Part shown: piece by piece, positions 41,998-46,033 of the stretch
Position numbering within the stretch: the first letter of the stretch is position 1
Layout: each line of letters starts with the position of its first letter
Assembly (NCBI RefSeq): GCF_016908465.1
Contig: NZ_JAFBDY010000025.1
Span: 1-46,033 of the forward strand
Length of the DNA stretch: 46,033 bases
Direction: 5' to 3'
Source of the DNA: Lysinibacillus composti
Lineage (GTDB): Bacteria > Bacillota > Bacilli > Bacillales_A > Planococcaceae
The notes under the pieces: model-generated
Seen by the model: the letters and a program-made list of their open reading frames with translations, nothing else
Databases searched by the model: none
What the model was told of the DNA's origin: nothing
Program-made: the position numbers and the translations under genes

Positions 41998-42291
41998 ATG
42001 AAAATCTATGAACAATATGGAAGACCATATCTTTACGATCATACAAGTCATGCTACCTATGACGAGGTGACTCGGGAAATTGCAGATACAGGCACCGTCT
42101 ATTCCTTGACGAAAGTTTTCGTCCCCCCTACTGAGTTTGCTCACGAAGCACCCTATTGCATCGGCATCATCCAATTAGATGAAGCCAACCTCAAAATTAC
42201 GGCTCGCATTAAAGACGGGATCGAAATCGGGAGTCGAGTGAAACTGGATGCGGTGGAGAATGGGGTTTATTATTTTTCTGAGTTAGTGTAA
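41998..42291 (+). CDS. DUF35 OB-fold protein lacking its zinc ribbon
   Basis: A 97-residue protein, started at ATG 41998 (GAAAGGA upstream). The body TGTVYSLTKVFVPPTEFAHE, YCIGIIQLDEANLKITARIK and IGSRVKLDAVENGVYYF is the OB-fold domain of DUF35/Zn-ribbon proteins. These partner thiolases or HMG-CoA synthases by channelling acyl-CoA. The usual N-terminal zinc ribbon with CxxC pairs is absent; the N-terminus (MKIYEQYGRPYLYDHTSH) has no Cys. It lies 34 bp after the thiolase gene and probably forms a complex with it. Confidence 0.85.
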   Translation: MKIYEQYGRPYLYDHTSHATYDEVTREIADTGTVYSLTKVFVPPTEFAHEAPYCIGIIQLDEANLKITARIKDGIEIGSRVKLDAVENGVYYFSELV

Positions 42292-42304
42292 TGTGTCTAG
42301 ATGA

Positions 42305-42450
42305 GGCGAATCTATTAACTTCTGTAAAAGGAGGTTGGTAGGTTTGCTTTTTTGTTTCTATGGGTCTTATAAATTCATCAGCCTTATGAAAGTTTACTTT
42401 TTTGTGGCCCATTCCCTTTTTGAGCTTAATCGGCCTTAAGAAGTTCATTT
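42305..42450. repeat. Imperfect short direct repeat in the 284-bp gap
   Basis: On the minus strand two roughly 33-bp stretches begin ATGAACTTCTTAAGGCC and ATGAATTTATAAGACCC and end in runs of A before an AG (about 42448-42416 and 42385-42353), about 70% alike. No convincing gene is seen in this gap between the convergent DUF35 and 42576 genes. Confidence 0.35.
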
Positions 42451-42575
42451 CAGCGGCGCCTTTCCTCTATCCATTGTTCTGTTATTCCTTTATGCTATAT
42501 AGTGCTAATTTAATCAAAGAAAACCGTATTGGAGCTATAATAATAAAAAACTAAGATAAGTGAATATAATAACAA

Positions 42576-43145
42576 TCACTTTTCATTATCATAATACATA
42601 TATAAAGTCCCAGAAATATCAGAAACGTTAGCAATTTTTGATTCAATAATATCTTTCTTATTCAGTAAATAAGCATAGACTTGATCAAAATACTTTTGGC
42701 TGTTTCCGCTAGCAGTTGTTTTAAAAATTAACAAAGCGTTATCAACTTTGCACATAGTTTTTGCTTGTAAAAGCAATTCCTCAATTCTTTCATGATTTCG
42801 AACATTCATTATTCCAATAATATTGGCTGGGATATACTCACGTTCACAAAAAAGCTTGTCCAAAGTTTCTTCATCTTTTCTAAAATAGTTTTCTCGTTCT
42901 AAATGTAATGCAAAGTCATGCCAATACTCGCCATCATAATTATCCCACCACGTTAAGTCCATAGGTCTATTCGTACCGTTACAAGTGTCTTCTGTGTATG
43001 CAAAATACCCCAACATTGAACCTAACCTTGAAAAATACTCAATTTCAGTCATAGTAAATGAGTGCTTTCCATGATGCACTGTAAGATTAAAAGTATGATA
43101 GTTTCTAACATAACCATCAAACAATTTCATTAAATCTAATTGCAT
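42576..43145 (-). CDS. Hypothetical protein, possible PD-(D/E)XK nuclease with E-x-E site
   Basis: A 189-residue cytoplasmic protein; ATG 43145 behind AAGGCGG. I do not recognise a named family. The order helix with Glu34/36 (MTEIEYFSRLGSMLGYFAY), RPMDLTWWD (Asp63), and FALHLERENY (Glu83, Glu85) looks like the PD-(D/E)XK core, with Glu replacing the usual Lys, as BamHI does. The following strands (PANIIGIMNV and NALLIFKTTAS) fit the fold. It is the second gene of a two-gene minus-strand unit with a modified-base-reader-like protein, which supports a DNA-cleavage role. This is an inference from pattern only. Confidence 0.5.
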   Translation of the reverse strand: MQLDLMKLFDGYVRNYHTFNLTVHHGKHSFTMTEIEYFSRLGSMLGYFAYTEDTCNGTNRPMDLTWWDNYDGEYWHDFALHLERENYFRKDEETLDKLFCEREYIPANIIGIMNVRNHERIEELLLQAKTMCKVDNALLIFKTTASGNSQKYFDQVYAYLLNKKDIIESKIANVSDISGTLYMYYDNEK

Positions 43146-43164
43146 GATAATAACCGCCTTTCAA

Positions 43165-43194
43165 TTATAAAGCCCCTACCTTAACGGAAGGGGC
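43165..43194 (-). terminator. Hairpin between the two putative restriction genes
   Basis: On the minus strand GCCCCT (43194-43189) pairs with AGGGGC (43177-43172), followed by TTTATAATT. It may reduce read-through into the second gene, setting a reader-to-nuclease ratio. Confidence 0.5.
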
Positions 43195-43208
43195 AAGGAA
43201 TACCTCAG

Positions 43209-43844
43209 TTATTTCTTTAAAAATTTAAGGAGTTCTTTAGCTGCTTCTAATTTAATTTGTTCGTTATCAGAGTTTAATAATCCTTCTAAAGTTTTTAAAG
43301 TTTTATCAGCAATTTCATTATATTGCTCAGGTAAAACAGGGTTGTTCTCTGACGTAGGCTCTCTATCTACTGACGTTTCATTATTTAAATCTAAGTATTT
43401 ATCTAATTCAGCCACAAAGAAAGGGTGTTTGAATTTTGTAACAGATGTTCCATTTCTCAAAAGAGCTTGAACTTCGCTATTCAAATCACTTTTCTTAACT
43501 TTTGCTTTCCACTCAACTTGGCGCATATGAGCGCAACGGATTTCAAGATATTTCTCCTGCCAATCATAATCTTTAAGGATTCCAATATGAACGAACTCCC
43601 CTTCGGCGACTAAAACAACATCATCGCTACTCATTGTATTTACAAATGAATTTACTGTACCAAGATTTGTTCTAAGTGATTGGCCTTTATAGCCGAGTTC
43701 TTCGAGTTTTTTTCTAATTGTTTCCTTGTCTGCTCCTTTAAGCGAGCCTGTTTCAGTCCAACCGATAGCAACAAAATTATCCTTTAAAAACTCACTTATT
43801 CTCTCTACATTCCCTGGTTTACTTTTAACTTGAAAAATGTTCAT
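43209..43844 (-). CDS. PUA/EVE-like modified-DNA reader domain protein (Mrr-associated type)
   Basis: A 211-residue protein; ATG 43844 behind AAGGGGGT. Residues about 1-125 match the N-terminal reader domain found on Mrr-type restriction endonucleases: FVAIGWTETGSL, a helical ETIRKKLEELGYKGQSLRTN insert, MSSDDVVLVAEGEFVHIGIL and the AHMRQVEWK strand. These PUA-like folds flip and read modified bases. The C-terminal part is an acidic linker and a helical segment (LEGLLNSDNEQIKLEAAKEL); the usual nuclease domain is missing. The next gene may supply it. A good promoter and an 11-bp palindrome lie upstream. Confidence 0.7.
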   Translation of the reverse strand: MNIFQVKSKPGNVERISEFLKDNFVAIGWTETGSLKGADKETIRKKLEELGYKGQSLRTNLGTVNSFVNTMSSDDVVLVAEGEFVHIGILKDYDWQEKYLEIRCAHMRQVEWKAKVKKSDLNSEVQALLRNGTSVTKFKHPFFVAELDKYLDLNNETSVDREPTSENNPVLPEQYNEIADKTLKTLEGLLNSDNEQIKLEAAKELLKFLKK

Positions 43845-43873
43845 CTCACTACCCCCTTATATTCGTAAAGGAC

Positions 43874-43925
43874 ATCGTAACGATATCTCTATAGAAAGTA
43901 TATTTTATCCAAAAGTCTATGTCAA
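43874..43925 (-). promoter_or_regulatory. Promoter and operator-like palindrome of the reader/nuclease pair
   Basis: On the minus strand TTGACA (43925-43920) and TATACT (43902-43897) are 17 bp apart. ATCGTAACGAT (43884-43874) is a perfect 11-bp palindrome just after the expected start site. Confidence 0.6.
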
Positions 43926-43946
43926 TCATTTTTATTCCTTAAGCTA

Positions 43947-44006
43947 CTCCTTACGATACCCTCTAGGATATTAAGGAGGTAATTATAAATGGAAAATAAC
44001 TCCTGA
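43947..44006 (+). promoter_or_regulatory. Alternative hairpins around an isolated ribosome-binding site and mini-ORF
   Basis: AAGGAGGT (43973-43980) precedes ATG 43989, which opens a five-codon frame (MENNS, stop at 44004-44006). The site can pair either with CTCCTTA upstream (43947-43953) or with ACTCCT downstream (43999-44004). No plus-strand gene follows, so this is either a leader of a lost gene or chance. Confidence 0.3.
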
Positions 44007-44059
44007 AAAGTCAAATCAACGTTTTCATGCGTAATCTAAAAGTATTTTATAAAGTGTTT

Positions 44060-44215
44060 CACATTTGTGAAGACCCTTTTTCTTTTTTCAATCACTGTAT
44101 TTAGTCTTCATCACATTCATGGAGACCTTTTCTCCTATTTTAATCTTCAATTCTGGTAATCATCATATTTATGAAGAACTTTTATCTATCGCTGATTTGG
44201 GTCTTGATTGCCAAG
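44060..44215. repeat. Degenerate 52-bp tandem repeat in the gap before rny
   Basis: Three copies begin CACATTTGTGAAGACC (44060), CACATTCATGGAGACC (44112) and CATATTTATGAAGAAC (44164), exactly 52 bp apart, with strong divergence beyond. More decayed similarity (ATGAACTACCTTCCCC) continues to about 44240. The sequence differs from the 52-bp unit at 5851. The rest of this 524-bp gap shows only the rny terminator. Confidence 0.5.
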
Positions 44216-44332
44216 ATGAACTACCTTCCCCTCAGATTTTCAGCTAACTTTGTCGTACATAACCCAGATGAATCATCTCTCTTCCCTAACACAATAAATC
44301 TCAAAAATTTCTACTTTAGTAACCAATAAAAA

Positions 44333-44361
44333 ACCTCTTTTGGCATAATGCCAAAAGAGGT
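44333..44361 (-). terminator. rny: Terminator of rny
   Basis: ACCTCTTTTGGCAT (44333-44346) pairs perfectly with ATGCCAAAAGAGGT (44348-44361) and is followed on the minus strand by TTTTTATTGG. Confidence 0.93.
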
Positions 44362-44368
44362 ATGATTT

Positions 44369-45925
44369 CTATTTTGCGTATTCGACTGCACGAGTTTCTC
44401 GGATTACGGTTACTTTGATGTGACCTGGGTAATCGAGTTCTTCTTCGATTTTCTTACGAATATCACGAGCTAAGCGGTGAGATGCCAAATCATCAATCTT
44501 TTCAGGTTGAACGATGATGCGGATTTCACGACCAGCTTGGATTGCATAAGATTTTTCTACGCCATCGTAAGACTCTGAAATTTCTTCCAGTTTTTCTAAG
44601 CGACGGATGTAGTTTTCAAGAGTTTCACTACGAGCACCTGGGCGAGCTGCTGATAATGCGTCAGCTGCTGCAACGATGACCGAAATGATTGACGTTGGTT
44701 CTGTGTCCCCGTGGTGAGACGCGATACTGTTAATGACAACTGGATGTTCTTTATACTTCGTTGCCAATTCAACCCCGATTTCCACGTGGCTTCCTTCGAC
44801 TTCATGGTCAATCGCTTTCCCGATATCATGTAAAAGACCGGCACGTTTTGCTAACGTTACGTCTTCTCCAAGTTCAGCTGCAAGTAAGCCTGATAAGTGT
44901 GCCACTTCGATTGAGTGTTTTAACACGTTTTGGCCATAGCTTGTACGATACTTCATGCGACCTAAGATTTTCATTAAGTCTGGGTGTAAATTGTGTACGC
45001 CCACTTCGAATGTCGTTTGTTCACCTGTCTCACGAATCTGCTCGTCCATTTCGCGACGTGATTTTTCCACCATTTCTTCAATACGAGCTGGATGGATACG
45101 ACCATCTTGTACTAATTTTTCAAGTGCAAGACGAGCTGTTTCACGACGAATCGGGTCAAATCCGGATAAGATCACTGCTTCTGGAGTATCATCTATAATT
45201 AAGTCAATTCCAGTAAGTGTTTCAAGTGTTCGAATATTACGACCTTCACGACCGATGATACGGCCTTTCATTTCATCATTTGGTAAGTTTACAACCGATA
45301 CAGTCGTTTCGGCAACATGATCAGCTGCAAAACGTTGTAGGGCAAGTGATAATAATTCTCGTGCTTTTTTGTCAGATTCTTCTTTCGCACGTGTTTCAGC
45401 TTCTTTCGTCATGACCGCGATATCAGTTGAAAGTTCGTTTTCAACTTGCTTCAAAATGACATCTTTTGCTTGCTCACGTGTAAGAGCGGCAATGCGTTCC
45501 AGTTCTGACTTCTGTTGTGCGACGAGCTCTCCCACTTTACTTTCCATCTGTTCAATATGCTGCTGTCTTTCAGTTAGAGCTTGTTCTTTTCGCTCTAAGC
45601 CTGATTCTCTCTTATTCAGAGCATCATCCTTGCGATCAAGATTCTCTTCTCTTTGCAATAACCGATTTTCTTGTTTCTGAAGTTCAAACCGACGTTCGCG
45701 AACGTCTTGTTCGGCTTCAGTTCGAATTTTGTGAGTTTCATCTTTTGCTTCTAGTAGTGCTTCTTTTTTCAGCGCTTCCGCTTCTCGCTTTGCATCATCT
45801 ATAATAAGCTCAGCCGAGTGTTTTGCACCATTCACTTTTGACTCATTCACTTTTTTCATATAGAAATAGATAACAGCGCCACCGACGATGATTCCAAGCA
45901 AAGCGGAGATAATGTATTCCATCAT
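44369..45925 (-). CDS. rny: Ribonuclease Y
   Basis: Membrane-bound endoribonuclease that starts mRNA decay in Bacillota and RNA processing with partner proteins. The 518-residue product has an N-terminal membrane helix ([20 protein letters not shown]), a long coiled coil (about residues 30-200), a KH RNA-binding domain ([20 protein letters not shown]), and an HD domain with [11 protein letters not shown] as the metal site, then the C-terminal [12 protein letters not shown]. The length is the family norm (about 520). It starts at the first of two ATGs (45925) behind GGAGGTG. It is a single-gene unit with its own terminator; the upstream gene is outside the window. Confidence 0.97.
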   Translation of the reverse strand: MMEYIISALLGIIVGGAVIYFYMKKVNESKVNGAKHSAELIIDDAKREAEALKKEALLEAKDETHKIRTEAEQDVRERRFELQKQENRLLQREENLDRKDDALNKRESGLERKEQALTERQQHIEQMESKVGELVAQQKSELERIAALTREQAKDVILKQVENELSTDIAVMTKEAETRAKEESDKKARELLSLALQRFAADHVAETTVSVVNLPNDEMKGRIIGREGRNIRTLETLTGIDLIIDDTPEAVILSGFDPIRRETARLALEKLVQDGRIHPARIEEMVEKSRREMDEQIRETGEQTTFEVGVHNLHPDLMKILGRMKYRTSYGQNVLKHSIEVAHLSGLLAAELGEDVTLAKRAGLLHDIGKAIDHEVEGSHVEIGVELATKYKEHPVVINSIASHHGDTEPTSIISVIVAAADALSAARPGARSETLENYIRRLEKLEEISESYDGVEKSYAIQAGREIRIIVQPEKIDDLASHRLARDIRKKIEEELDYPGHIKVTVIRETRAVEYAK

Positions 45926-46033
45926 TCGAACACCTCCGCTTGCTATATTTCATTTTCAGTTTCAGTCGGCTCATACATTGACACTTCAACATACTGCCTA
46001 TTTCATGTCATAATTCAAAAAATTATACATACT

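Noticed and set aside
44733..45804. Several plus-strand open frames opposite rny
   Set aside because: They are antisense shadows of a highly conserved gene with strong codon bias, without start signals.

Overview
The window is 46 kb of low-GC chromosome from a Gram-positive, rod-type Bacillota. The combination of comK, RNase Y, EpsN/EpsL-type exopolysaccharide enzymes, a YwqC/YwqD/YwqE tyrosine-phosphorylation module and a surface protein with three SLH domains points to Bacillales, most likely the Planococcaceae/Caryophanaceae (Lysinibacillus, Solibacillus, Ureibacillus, Kurthia and relatives). This placement is inferred from gene content; no rRNA gene is present.

Layout. (1) 0.1-2.6 kb: an acyl/acetyl-CoA synthetase and a comK gene, both on the minus strand, interleaved with palindromic GGGACAGGTACC-type repeats; comK has a terminator-like stem in its leader. 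(2) 2.9-5.7 kb, plus strand: a small sigma-70-like factor followed by four tandem paralogues of a winged-helix protein resembling the N-terminal part of phage/plasmid replication initiators. (3) 5.7-6.1 kb: an intergenic element containing a 52-bp tandem repeat; a related element lies inverted at 39.2-39.4 kb. (4) 6.3-8.1 kb: MarR regulator plus MFS exporter, with a duplicated operator. (5) 8.2-10.0 kb: two paralogous proteins of unknown function. (6) 10.2-14.0 kb: a prophage or mobile-element remnant (truncated DUF2800 Cas4-like nuclease, two small phage proteins, a sigma-like factor, two zinc-ribbon proteins, an XRE-type regulator) with a long structured leader RNA upstream of the sigma-like gene.

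(7) 14.1-33.6 kb, minus strand: a complete cell-surface polysaccharide locus. In transcription order it has Wzz-like YwqC, tyrosine kinase YwqD, PHP phosphatase YwqE, an EpsC/PglF-type 4,6-dehydratase, Pgi, GalU, a stray prepilin gene, aminotransferase EpsN, initiating phosphoglycosyl transferase EpsL, a GNAT acetyltransferase, a FemAB-like transferase, a GT4 glycosyltransferase, a Wzy-like polymerase, a GT2 and a DXD (GT32-like) glycosyltransferase, a MurJ/MviN-type flippase, WecB and GalE. Together these can make UDP-Glc, UDP-Gal, UDP-ManNAc and an N-acetylated 4-amino-4,6-dideoxy sugar, start the unit on undecaprenyl phosphate, extend it, flip it, polymerise it and control chain length. (8) 33.9-36.4 kb: an anchored Ser/Thr-rich protein and an SLH-domain protein, consistent with a surface layer attached to wall polymer.

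(9) 36.8-42.3 kb: a TetR-controlled acyl-CoA module (acyl-CoA ligase, MHS-family transporter, thiolase, DUF35 OB-fold protein). (10) 42.6-43.8 kb, minus strand: two genes that look like a split modification-dependent restriction system, namely a PUA/EVE-like reader of the Mrr-associated type followed by a protein with a possible PD-(D/E)XK active site of the E-x-E form. This pair and the tandem winged-helix array are my best candidates for undescribed systems. (11) 44.4-45.9 kb: rny (RNase Y). No tRNA, rRNA, CRISPR array or intact insertion sequence was seen.
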